From the NCBI GenBank assembly GCA_030789695.1, contig CM061142.1, positions 40,719,375-40,783,374 of the forward strand: a stretch of 64,000 bases of DNA, given 5' to 3'. The notes beneath the pieces were generated by a model, which saw nothing but the letters and a program-made list of their open reading frames with translations, was not told the origin of the DNA and did not search any database. Made by a program: the position numbers and the translations under genes. Within the stretch, counting starts at the first letter, position 1, and each line of letters starts with the position of its first letter. Shown piece after piece: positions 54,540 to 64,000 of this stretch. This DNA is from Scilla litardierei (taxonomy: Eukaryota; Streptophyta; Magnoliopsida; Asparagales; Asparagaceae).

Positions 54540-55330
54540 CGTGTCGTGAATATCACGCGGTTTATTGTTGGCCCAGTTAACACTCCAACCTAAATATGAA
54601 ATAAAGAAATACGCCCTCCTTATTTCTAAGTCTTTGCTGTGAAGCGTCATTTCTGGGGGGAAGACACCAGTTCTTTATTTATAGTAAAGGGATGAGCGTA
54701 TATGAATAAGATACAATGATATGATCTTCTCCTACGGATAAGATATAATCCCCAATACAAAGTATCATCATGATCCGTTTACAACACTCTCTATTATCCA
54801 GCCATAAGTGTGGACTCTACCCATGAATACTCTGGGATTCTGAGCTTCATATGAGTCTCACAAGGTGTGGATGCTTCAGGATCCTGAGTTGATGAGATTT
54901 GCCTCGTTAAATCCGTTGGCTATGGAAAACCCTGTGGGAAAAAGCTATAGCCAATGGGAAAGAGTACAAATTCTCTCTAACTCCCCCTGATCTGTACAAG
55001 CTCTTAGGCTTTCAGATCTCTTAGTCATTTTTCATTACTCATATTTACAACATTCCGAAAATATACACAGATTACAAATATCACCATCATTAAGCATCTG
55101 TTGAAACCAAAAACTCTGGAGAGGTGTGCTTTGTTATCCTGGTCTTTAGGGGATTTAGTCTACTTTCCTTATATTTTTTACAACATGTGGTACGTTGTAT
55201 TGAGACACAATCAACAATGAATGCCTTTGATATGATCCCGGGTTTTGGAGGGTTTGGTCTACTTTCCTTATACGATCGAGAGCCAAATACATTAAATTCC
55301 ACTCGTATTTATGGCTTCAACGTTTGAGAA
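54540..55330. repeat. Copia LTR / 3' end remnant
   Basis: Contains a promoter-like TTTATTTATAGTAAAGGGATG stretch near 54673 and, at 54895-55005, the phrase pattern CTCGTTAAATCC, GGCTATGGAAAACCC, GGGAAAAAG and AACTCCCCCTGATCTGTACA. The same phrases recur at 58265-58360 and 58435-58545 in the decayed copia. The repeated TTTGGTCTACTTTCC-type unit (about 55140-55290) is a short internal duplication. No coding sequence. Confidence 0.55.
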
Positions 55331-55339
55331 CTTGCCCAA

Positions 55340-56219
55340 CAACTTTTGTTTTAAAAAATCAAAAAGTAGGGAGGATGAGGGTGTGGCGTGAGCTAGCAAA
55401 GGAGGAATTGGGAGGGTAGGGATGAGGCATGAGTTAGCCAATGATAAAATTCCTCATTGGCTAGCTGACCACCTTATTCCTCTTAATATTATTAAAGCAA
55501 TATGTGTATCAGCTAGTCGAGGAGTAAATTCTTCATTGGCTTGCTCACTCAACATCATCTCTATCATGTATTTTGACGACTGATTCCGATCATTGCGAGC
55601 TTCATGTTTAAAAACCCCAAACTATCCATTTTTAAGCGAGTTACCCGTTCATCTAGTCGTTACAAAAAGGTCGATTATTACGAAAACATTTACTTGCAAT
55701 GAGTGGAAAACTAACAAAACTCCTTAGCTTTACTTAAAATTTTGTGTTTTGGGGTTTGAACACGAAAATCATAATGAACGAATCGGATCGTAGGAAAAAA
55801 ATAAGGAGCTTTGACGCTAACCAGGAGGAAATATTTTTCTTGGGTAGCTTACGGACATTTTTCTATTATTTTTATAGTTATTATTATTGATAAAAATTAA
55901 GTATGATAAAGAAAAAAATATATTTTTTGAACATTGATCTTAATGACCAACATCATTCATGCTAATCGATAAATTTTAAGATACAGGTACGTTGAAAATC
56001 TTAGCCTTTCATGTTGTTTGCTAATGAACCGGGCTATCAAAAATTGAACAATTTTATGGTAATATGCCTTTTTTTTCATATCTTAAGTTGAAGAACCAAC
56101 CTCCACAATTTAGCCTCCGTTTATGAACCGTGGGGAAGCCTTAATTGCGTTTTTTCCGTTGGTTTTTTTTCATTCTGGTCCTTTTAGCCTCCGTTTATTG
56201 ACGTTTAGCCTCCGTTTAC
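55340..56219. other. AT-rich sequence without assigned feature
   Basis: A few short inverted stretches such as GGCTAGCT near 55455 are seen. A segment starting TCTATTATT at 55862 could be a Helitron 5' end, see the next entry. Nothing else is supported. Confidence 0.35.
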
Positions 56220-56345
56220 CCTTCTGACGCTGTCGACACACACATCGACAATTTCCGCTCCTTTTCGGCCGCACGTGTGCACCGCGGCCTGCTCTTGGGG
56301 TGTTGTTTTTACCTCGTGCACAAAGTGTGCACGGGCAATTTCTAG
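56220..56345 (+). mobile_element. Helitron-type 3' end (first)
   Basis: Hairpin CGTGCACA/TGTGCACG with 3-nt loop (56315-56333), 8 nt, then CTAG (56342-56345), followed by T. This is the usual Helitron 3' terminus. The 5' end is not established; TCTATTATT at 55862 is one candidate but is preceded by T and not A. No Rep-helicase coding is present, so it would be non-autonomous. Confidence 0.65.
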
Positions 56346-56993
56346 TCTATTATACATTTGAGGAGTCTCATGTGGCATGTTTGTCACATGTGGCAATGTC
56401 ACATCGCCACATAGAACAACCTCCTCCACATCACCCACAAACATCCAAAAACCACCCAATATTTACATGGTTGTCATTCCCTACTCATCCCAAAAAATCA
56501 CCCCCCAAACTCACTGATTTACATGTTTGCCCTAGTGGATTTTTTTCTTTAACCCCAAGGTTTTTGCATTTATTTACTCCTGACGATACCGACACATATA
56601 CACACACTTCTTACTACTTTTCGTTTGCACGCGTGCACTTCATCGTGTTCGTGGGGGGTTTTTTGACTTCGTGCGGGATTTTTGGCTCCGTACACCGATA
56701 CCGACACAAAAGAGGAAGTTTGTCCACATGCAGACTCTGACTAGGACAAAACAGTGGATATAGTGGTATCCAAGATTTTTCCACCTCACCATGTGGGTCC
56801 CAGCACGGTACCACCCCCTTTCACAAATGTCCTTGCACACAAAATAATACCCACCCATCCACCCACCCACACTTCTATCCCATTTCACCCTGGGCCGCAC
56901 CTACAACAACACCCACTCACATATTGAGCCCGCATCCTGGGGGGCTGGTGTTTTTTGGGTGCCTCGTGCACTTTGTGCGCGGGTTTTTGCTAG
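56346..56993 (+). mobile_element. Candidate non-autonomous Helitron directly after the first
   Basis: It begins TCTATTATAC immediately after the CTAG of the first and ends with hairpin CGTGCAC/GTGCGCG (56965-56981, one wobble pair), 8 nt, CTAG (56990-56993), then T. Length is 648 bp. A module resembling the 3' region also occurs inside (about 56580-56720) without its hairpin. No coding capacity is recognised. Confidence 0.55.
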
Positions 56994-57067
56994 TTATCAA
57001 ATAAAAGATCACATTAGCTTAAAATATCTACGTTGTCGTAAGTTTCTGTCATGCATCTTTTCGTTTT

Positions 57068-57981
57068 GGGTTTTTCGTCTATCCATCCATTAAATCATGT
57101 ATTTTTGGATATTAGTCCCTTAATTATGGGTATTTTCTCTCAAGTCCCTTAAATATTAAACTTTAACCTAAATAGTCCATCCATCGTATATTTTGTTAAA
57201 GAGGTAACCGAACATAGATTAATTAACGATTAAATACTACTTACAGTTAATTAATTAAGAATTAAACGCTAATTAACAATTAATCAAACCCAAAACACTC
57301 TCTCATTAGTTTTGAGCAGAGGAGGCCGCAGCACTGTCGCCTCCCTGTCATTTTTTGGGGCAGAGACGACGACAGCACCCCCGCCCCACATCCTCCTAAC
57401 AGGGAGGAGACCGCCTCCTCTGTCCTAAAAATGACGGGGATGCGACGGTACCTCCTCCTCCACCCGCACATCCGTTGAGGAGGAGGGCCCCTCCCCCTAC
57501 TCCTCGTCGGGTTTTTGCGGGTGGAGGAGACAGTGTTGCCTCCCCCCTCATCCGCCGCCATTGTTTAGGATGGGGGGTTCTGCAGCCTCCTCTGACCCCA
57601 AAAACGAACAAGGAGGAGACGGCACTGCCTCCTCCACCGGCAAAAACCTGATAAGGATAAGGGGGAGGCGGCGGCGCCGCCTCCACTAGCAAAAGCACCG
57701 CCTCCTCCCCCTCCTCCTCGTTGGTTATATACATGGGACAGTGCCGCTACCGCCTTCCCCTCCTCCTTGTGAGCCGTCCCGGACCCCCCAACCAAGAACC
57801 CCCAAGCATTAACCAGCATCTAACAGAATATTCCCTCTCATGTTAGATTTTAACAAAAAATTAGAGAGATGGACTATTTAGATTATAGTTTAAGATCTGG
57901 GAGACTTAAAAGCATATACTCCTATTTAAGGGACTAATATCCAAATACGCATGATTTAAGGGACGAATATGAGGAAAACCC
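57068..57981. mobile_element. MULE-like DNA element with long terminal inverted repeats and GC-rich interior
   Basis: Left end (57068-57205) and right end (57845-57981) match in inverted orientation with gaps: both read GGGTTTT, TTGGATATTAGTCCCTTAA, AAGTC, TTAAAC and CTAAATAGTCCATC in order. Length is about 914 bp. The interior (57305-57800) is GC-rich, with repeated GCCTCCTCC and GTCGCCTCC modules and no intact transposase. I found no clear 9-bp target duplication. The long inverted ends suggest a Mutator-like origin. Confidence 0.65.
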
Positions 57982-58017
57982 GATTTTTTTTACTTCCAGT
58001 AAGGATTTAGTGTTATA

Positions 58018-58680
58018 AGTTGTAGAAAAAGGAGTAACCATGGCACATTGCCATGGTGCTATATTTATAATCTCATATGGTATCTCAAGAGTCATGGACG
58101 CCAAAGGTCCCCATTACTCCAATAAGTGGGGAGTAATGGAGGGATAAAGTAGCGGGGAGACCAAAGGCCTCCCTCACTTACAACACTCCGCCTTATCCAT
58201 CCATTACTTTGGTCTTAGCTCACAAAGCTAAGGGGGTGGAACTTCTGGATCCTGAGTAATCGTGTTGGCCTCGTTAAAACCTTAGCTGTGGAAAACCCGG
58301 TGAAAAAAACCAACAGATTAAGGAAAAAGAGTGCAACTCACAGGTTACTCCCCCTGATCCGTACAATCCTTATGCTTGTAGGTCTTTCAGCTTTCATTAG
58401 AAGTGGACACTTCAGGGTACAGAGTTAAATGAGGTTGCCTCATTAAAACCTTTGGCTATGGAAAACCCAATGGAAAAATCCATAGCTAAAGGAAAAAGAG
58501 TACAACTCTACTATCAACTCCCCCTGATCTGTACAAGCTTCAGGCTTGCAAATCTCCTATGTATCTATACAATCATTTCCTATTCTTCTATACATCCATC
58601 ATGTTCTGAATACAATCATCACTCATCTATACAAGTTTCACTCATATCTAGCGGCTACTGGAAAATAGTGGCGCTCAGGA
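58018..58680 (-). repeat. LTR and 3' end remnants of a decayed Ale/Retrofit-like copia
   Basis: Two copies of the phrase series GGCTATGGAAAACCC / AAAGGAAAAAGAGT / ACTCCCCCTGATC (58265-58360 and 58435-58545) mark diverged or partly duplicated 3' ends. AGGGGGAGT in element sense is the probable polypurine tract. A palindrome ATGGCACATTGCCAT lies at 58039-58053. Confidence 0.55.
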
Positions 58681-60097
58681 GTAATACGCTCTACGAAGTT
58701 TGGTAGATGGCTCCACGTATGAATTCCTTCACTCAGTCTTCACTGTGTCTGCAAGGTACTGCTGGACCTGGACGAGCGTATTTTAGATATGCTTTTTGGA
58801 TGATGAGCCTCTCAGAAGATGTAGACTTTTGGAAGATGATGTGTAGATCTTTAGGAGGTGGCCGGCCATTTGTGCTTAGTCATCGCGATGGTCTGCAAAC
58901 CTGCATATGCGATATTTATTCTTTGGATGCTAATCATTGACCCTTGGAAGTTGCGCAGAAGCATCTTATCCTTGGTTCAGTGGTGCTCTCCAGGGCAGCA
59001 CTATATCTGGCTAACAGCTTTACTACAGACGTTCTATTAGAGACACGTGCAGTTGGCTTGATAAAGGAGTGTAACTAGTACACTAGAGCTAAGCTCTTCA
59101 GGACCTAGGATGTCCTCCCCCTCTTCTAGCGACTGGAAGGCGTCCAAAATAAGCATCCATTTTTAATAGATTGCAAATGGACATCTTTCTTCATAAACTC
59201 CTGGTGTATGAAGAATATGATAGGTATAAAAGGATCCCACCACGAAGGTGTTTAATTTGTAAGCCGAGACAATACCTTGTTTTGCCTAGGTATTTTATTT
59301 CGGAGGAATGCATAAAGCTATCAGATATATCAATGGTCTCTGCAGGAGATCATATTAGATTTAAGTCGTCCACATATACGGCGACTAATACAAATCATGT
59401 TCCTGTTCAATTAATAAAGATACATTGGCAGATTTCATTATTAGGGAATCCTTGTTCAGCAAGGAATTCGCTAAATCTGTTATACCACATTTTTCGTGAT
59501 TGCGTAAGATCATATAATGATCTTTGAAGCCTTTATAGAGGGGACGTTCATACATCTCTCTTTCATCTCTGGGGGAAGAGTATACCCTTCTGGAAGTTTC
59601 ATATAGATCTCTATATCTATATAGCTGTATAGATATGTAGTCACAACGTCCATGAGCTGCATTTCTTGGCTTTTCCAGAGACGCTTAGGCTTAGTATGAA
59701 ATAGGAAAATGATCACATTTCCTTCATTTCTTATTCTTATGAAAACCCAACTAATATTCCACAGGTTTTACACATTCAGGTGTATGGACTACTGGTCCAA
59801 AGACTTTGCTTTTCAAGAGTGAGTCCAGCTCTACTCTTATTGCCTCGTCCCACTTTGGTCAATCTATGCGTTTATTCTATAGAAAAGTGGGTTGAACATC
59901 ATCGTCGTATTCAGCGAAGTGAACGGCAATAGCGAAAGCAAAATCTTCGTCGACGACTGTGCTATATTTGTCCAGTACCTCTCCAGTACGTACGTAATAT
60001 AATTATGTTTCTCCTATTGTTTCCTCTGCAGGGGAAATTGGGAGGGGAGAGTTCGCCGGTCTGAGCTCAGCATCCTGTGGAGGGATCATGTTAATAT
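58681..60097 (-). pseudogene. Decayed Ale/Retrofit-like copia pol
   Basis: Scattered minus-strand motifs in several frames, in the right order. A linker is at about 60060. PKWDEAIRVELDSLLKSKVFGPVV is at about 59800-59870. QLMDVVTTYLYSYIDIEIYMKLPEGY is at about 59560-59665. A YVDDLNLI catalytic motif is at about 59375-59400, and LGKTRYCLGLQI is at about 59270-59320. Part of RT between the first two blocks is missing. Many stops and frameshifts show long decay. The right end is cut at 60098 by the second Tork-like copia. Region 58681-59160 is probably the RNase H part but I cannot confirm its motifs. Confidence 0.75.
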
Positions 60098-60703
60098 TGT
60101 AGGAACCTGTCAAAACAGCGTTAGGATCGATAAATGAAGTTGAGACTTACGCTTGCGTATGCGGCACGGTAGTCTCGAAACATCGCCTTCGGATTCGCCA
60201 CGACGGATCGAGTCTTCTCACGAATGGAGTAAGGCTACTAAATCCACAATCTAAATCTCTACTTTTAGATTAAGAACTTGGATAAAGAGAGAGGAAGGAT
60301 TTCGGCAGAGCTTCGCTAGAATGAAATGCAAGGCAAGAATACCATGTAAAAGTGTAAGTAAATGGCTAAGCCTTGGGTCTTATTTATAGCCCCCAAGGTA
60401 GTTATTTTAGGAGTAATTGTTCCTTTGGAACAATTTAACTAAAGTGTATCATCATACATGGCACATTATAAGCTTAAGTTGTACCATATGCATGGTACAA
60501 CATAAGCTTAAGATATTCCCCCTTTATTAGCCATATGTCGCATGCACTTATGCACATATAATGTGACTTTCCCACTAATCTAGAGATCCTCTCTGCAAGG
60601 GAACAGATTCCCTTTGCACACGCCTTCGTGTACGCGACGTTCGAGGTCCGTATTCCCTCGTACATCCCCTACAAGGGTGTACAAACGTCATCCATATCCA
60701 ACA
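60098..60703 (-). repeat. 3' LTR of the second Tork-like copia
   Basis: Matches 20828-21431 throughout, with about 25-30 differences by eye, including the TATAAATA box (minus, about 60381) and both U3 hairpins. Confidence 0.93.
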
Positions 60704-61745
60704 TCTCCCACTCACACTTGAGGGGATTGTAAGAGAACGTCTTTCTCTTAGTTCTTTCATCTATCATACCGAGAAATAGACCGTGCGACCGTCATGCGCG
60801 TAGAGTCTGTTGTTGTGCACTTGTTATAGATACACAACGACCTCGAAGGTGCAAAGTTGAGTAGTTCAACGCATGCTTTACCCTAGATTATTTCTTCACA
60901 TTTCTTATACTTTATATTCAACAATTGAATCCCATCTGGATCACAATTGGCTGGCCAGCTTTGAATCATTAAAGTCCAAATGCGAATATGAAATCAATCT
61001 TCCTCTTCTTGCGAACCATCTGATCTTGACTTGATTCGCTTTTCTAACGTGCCCCGCCGAGCCGAATTATCATAGCCCATTAGCAACACGCTAAGATAGC
61101 GATCATCTCGTCAAATCTAAAGGAACCAATTGGAGTCCTTGAGGGTAAGAGTTAAGAACCATATGGCCTTTGAGTCTCACATAATAGCAACCACTATTGC
61201 TACTAACTCAGTGGTCGAAATGCATACGTGGTATGAACACGTATTACAACATCACTCCTTTCCCAGGGAGAGTATGTCTTAATGATGTTGTACGGATGAA
61301 AGATCAGACACCACAGTGCCTATCTTTTGAGTCCCCTTACTACCCATGAAATATTCCCGGACTCTCATCCTGCATAAGACAGATAGGATTTAAAAAATCC
61401 TATGAGATCTCTTTTAAATATCCTTGTGATACAGATCTCAGATCTTTTGTAAGCATCCATATGATGCAGATCTTTCATTCGACTATCTTGTTTAAGTCAC
61501 GATTCTAAATCATTTGTCTAATGATTTTGACTTTAAACTAGTCTCATCTCTATCTTATCCATCTGATAAGATAAGGCGGTTGCTCATGTGAGAGAGCCAA
61601 CCTTAATCTGTCCGACATACACACAATAAAATAGCTGTGACTTAAACACAAATGTATATAAAATCATTTGTAAGAAACTTGTATGCAATATATATATATA
61701 AAACTTATTCTTTTTATTAAACTTTGATCTTCTATAGACATGGGA

Positions 61746-64000
61746 AATATTACATGATACAGCTCAGCACTTATGCATTCCCATAGATGATAAGTGTTTG
61801 AAGAACACATCTCTGGGGATCGCCTTAGTAAGGGGATCCGCTATCATCTTATGCGTGGATATGCATCCTATGTCTACTTCCTTCCGTTTGTCATAGTCCT
61901 TCGCAAACTTGAATCGAATATCAATGTGTTTGGTCTTACAATGAAATTTAGGATCTTTGCATAGGCAATTGAAGCTTGACTATCACTGTATATAGGAACA
62001 GTGCTCGAGTCAGTGGCATCCGTCAACCTGTCTAAGAATTTCCTAAGCCAAACAGCTTCTTGGACCGGCATGCTGAATGCTACAAATTCGGCTTCCATGG
62101 TTGATAGGGCGATGCAGGTTTGCTTCTTGCTGCTCCAGGAAATTGCACCATTCCCGAGCAAGAAAACAAAGCCTGAGGTAGATCTTCGCTCGTTGAGATC
62201 ACCTGCCCAATCAGCATCGGTATAGCCTTCGAGTCTCAAGGTATTGCCTTGATAGCACAACGCATAGTCCGCAGTCCCTTTGAGGTACCTTAATATCCTC
62301 TTCACCGCTTTCCAGTGTGCCTGTCCTGGGTTGGATTGGTAACGGCTTACCATACCAACAGCATAGCAAATGTCCGGTCTGGTACACATGATGGCGTACA
62401 TCAGACTCCCGACAGCACTGGAGTATGGAACCTTTTCCATAGCTTTCTTTTCTTTTGGATCTTTGGGACACATTTCCAAACATAGACCCTCACCTTTGCT
62501 TATTGGAGTATCAATTGGCTTGCAGTCCTGCATATTAAACCGTTCTAAAACTTTCTTTATATATGTTTCTTGAGAGAGAGAAAGAAGTTTCTTGGAACGA
62601 TTCCTTGAGATCTTAACCCCAAGGATATATACAGCTTCACCCATGTCTTTCATCTCAAAGACGGATGAAAGCTAAGCTTTGATATCCATGATAAGACGCT
62701 TATCATTTCCGGCTATAAGTATGTCATCTACATAAAGAGACATAATTACATACTTGTTCTTAATCCTCTTAATGTATACGCAGTTGTCTTCGTCGAGCAT
62801 GGAGAAACCATACGACAAAACGACTTCTTGAAAGCTCATATACCACTGCCTTGAGGATTGTTTAAGACCATATATGGATTTACGAAGTTTACAAACCTTA
62901 TGTTTGTTTTCTTCTTGTACGAACCCGTTTGGTTGTTCCATGTAGATCTCCTCATCTAGTTCTCCGTTAAGAAAAGCAGTCTTTACATCCATCTGATGTA
63001 ACTCGAGGTCCAAACAAGCCACCATTGCCAGAATTAAGCGAATGGAGGTAAAACACACGACAGGAGAGAAAGTCTCTTCGTAGTCTATTCCTTCCTGTTG
63101 CGTGAAACCTTTCGCAACAAGGCGAGCTTTATATTTCTCGATGGAGCCATCAGCCTTATGCTTGATTTTGAGAACCCACTTGTTTCCAATGGCTCTACGT
63201 CCCTTAGGTAAATCAACCAAGTCCCAGACTTGGTTTGTTTTCATGGATTGAAGTTCTTCTTCCATCGACGCTATCCATTTATCTTTAGCAGGGCATGTGA
63301 TGGCATGTTTGAAATTTGCAGGTTCGTCATCATCTTGTAGTAATGTCATGAATGTTTGAGGAAATTCATCCTCAAATCTCAGAGGTGTTAGCCTCGTTCG
63401 ATTACTACGTCTTGCTTGAGTTTGATCACTCCCACTTGGAATGACATCACTCCCACTTGGAATAATATCACTCCCACTCGGAATAGGATTGGTATCGTTC
63501 GTATCATCCATAGGTGAAGTATGGGGGTCATTTTCCTCTTCACCAAGAATTCTCCCACTCGAACGTTCCGATCCTTCCTGATCCCAAGTCTCAAACAAGG
63601 ATAAGTCTTGACTTATCTCACCCTGTCTTGGAAACTCGTTTTCCAAGAATACAAAATTCCTCGATTCGAATTCTATTAGACCCACATTGTCCTCTTGACC
63701 GACGAAAACATATCCTTTGGAGTTTTCAGCGTATCGGATGAAGATACACTTCCTCCCACGTGGCCCAAGTTTGCCATATTTGTGAGATGATAAATGTGCG
63801 TAAGAGGCACAACCCCAAGGTTTTAGAATGCTTAAGTCTGGAGTTCTATTGTTCCACAACTCATAAGGAGTAGAACTTACCGACTTCGAGGGTACACGGT
63901 TTAAGATGAATGCTGCCGTCAATAATGCATCACCCCAAAAGGTGATGGGCAAATTTGCCTGAGACATCATTGATCGGATCATTTCCATCAATGTCCTATT
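61746..64000 (-). pseudogene. Copia pol of the second Tork-like copy (RT, RNase H; 5' part off-window)
   Basis: Compared with the intact copy: TAG at 62672-62674 replaces the Trp codon TGG just after YVDDILIAGNDKRLI, and a 1-base deletion near 61955 shifts the frame after FIVRPNTLIFDSS, close to the end of RNase H. RT with QMDVKTAFLNGEL, the YVDD site and RNase H with GYTDADWAGDL are otherwise present. The frame at 62672-63991 starts in the integrase and continues beyond the window. It cannot make a complete polyprotein. Confidence 0.92.

Larger units (their letters stand above)
60098..64000 (-). mobile_element. Second Tork-like copia copy, left part, runs off the right edge
   Basis: Same family and orientation as the element at 20828-28713. 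The 3' LTR is 60098-60703 (606 bp, TGTAGG...CCAACA), followed by the same 3' untranslated segment (60704-61873) and pol. The left target flank is aatat (60093-60097); its partner is off-window. It shows more changes than the LTR pair of the first copy and carries at least two disabling mutations. Confidence 0.93.

Noticed and set aside
58452..59527. Plus-strand frames across the decayed copia
   Set aside because: The recognisable protein motifs (YVDDLNLI and others) are on the minus strand; the plus frames are shadows.
1..64000. Host protein genes, rRNA or tRNA genes
   Set aside because: No cloverleaf, rRNA core or non-transposon domain was found on either strand by eye; a program scan could still find a degraded one.

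Overview
This window is plant nuclear DNA made almost entirely of nested LTR retrotransposons. I see no host gene, rRNA, tRNA or CRISPR array. A flowering plant is indicated by plant-only lineages lying side by side: Ty3/gypsy Tat (dual RNase H and an antisense ORF), Tekay-like chromovirus and Athila, plus Ty1/copia SIRE-like, Tork-like and Ale/Retrofit-like elements. tRNA-iMet and tRNA-Asp type primer sites and 5-bp target duplications (TSDs) support this. The species cannot be read from the sequence. Lineage names come from motif recognition, not from a search.

Layout. The base layer is one old Tat-lineage (Grande/RIRE2/Retand-like) element on the minus strand. It runs from beyond the left edge to its 5' LTR at 51843-52858. 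Its own sequence survives as six islands: an antisense ORF (1510-2386 and 12331-12891), a tandem-repeat 3' region (13028-14290), integrase, RNase H and RT (14426-17612), protease (19763-20827), and gag (28714-29238, 48903-49541, 51269-51807). Seven later insertions cut it up. They are an LTR at the left edge (1-1509); a full Tekay-like element (2387-12330, TSD agatg/agctg); a SIRE-type solo LTR (17613-19762); an intact Tork-like copia with a full 1363-aa polyprotein (20828-28713, TSD ggcgg); an Athila-like element without RT and integrase (29239-48902, TSD tctcc); inside that, a SIRE-like gag-only element (37909-45754, TSD tagtg); and an Athila-type solo LTR (49542-51268, TSD ccgac).

Right of 52858 lies a different, older neighbourhood. 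It has two small elements with palindromic ends (53826-53972, 54331-54493), copia LTR scraps, two Helitron-type 3' ends in tandem (56345, 56993), a MULE-like element with long inverted repeats (57068-57981), and a decayed Ale/Retrofit-like copia (58018-60097). The last is interrupted by a second, broken copy of the Tork-like copia that runs off the right edge.

How the parts work together. Only the Tork-like copia looks able to move by itself. The Athila-like and SIRE-like elements keep LTRs, primer sites, polypurine tracts and gag but lack polymerase, so they probably depended on relatives for reverse transcription and integration. The most unusual structure is in the Athila-like element. Its extra ORF (32990-35107) is preceded by a TATAAAAG box and a cluster of ACTCGGCCGAGT palindromes, the same repeat that sits upstream of the TATA-like box in its own LTRs. 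This looks like a second, internal promoter.
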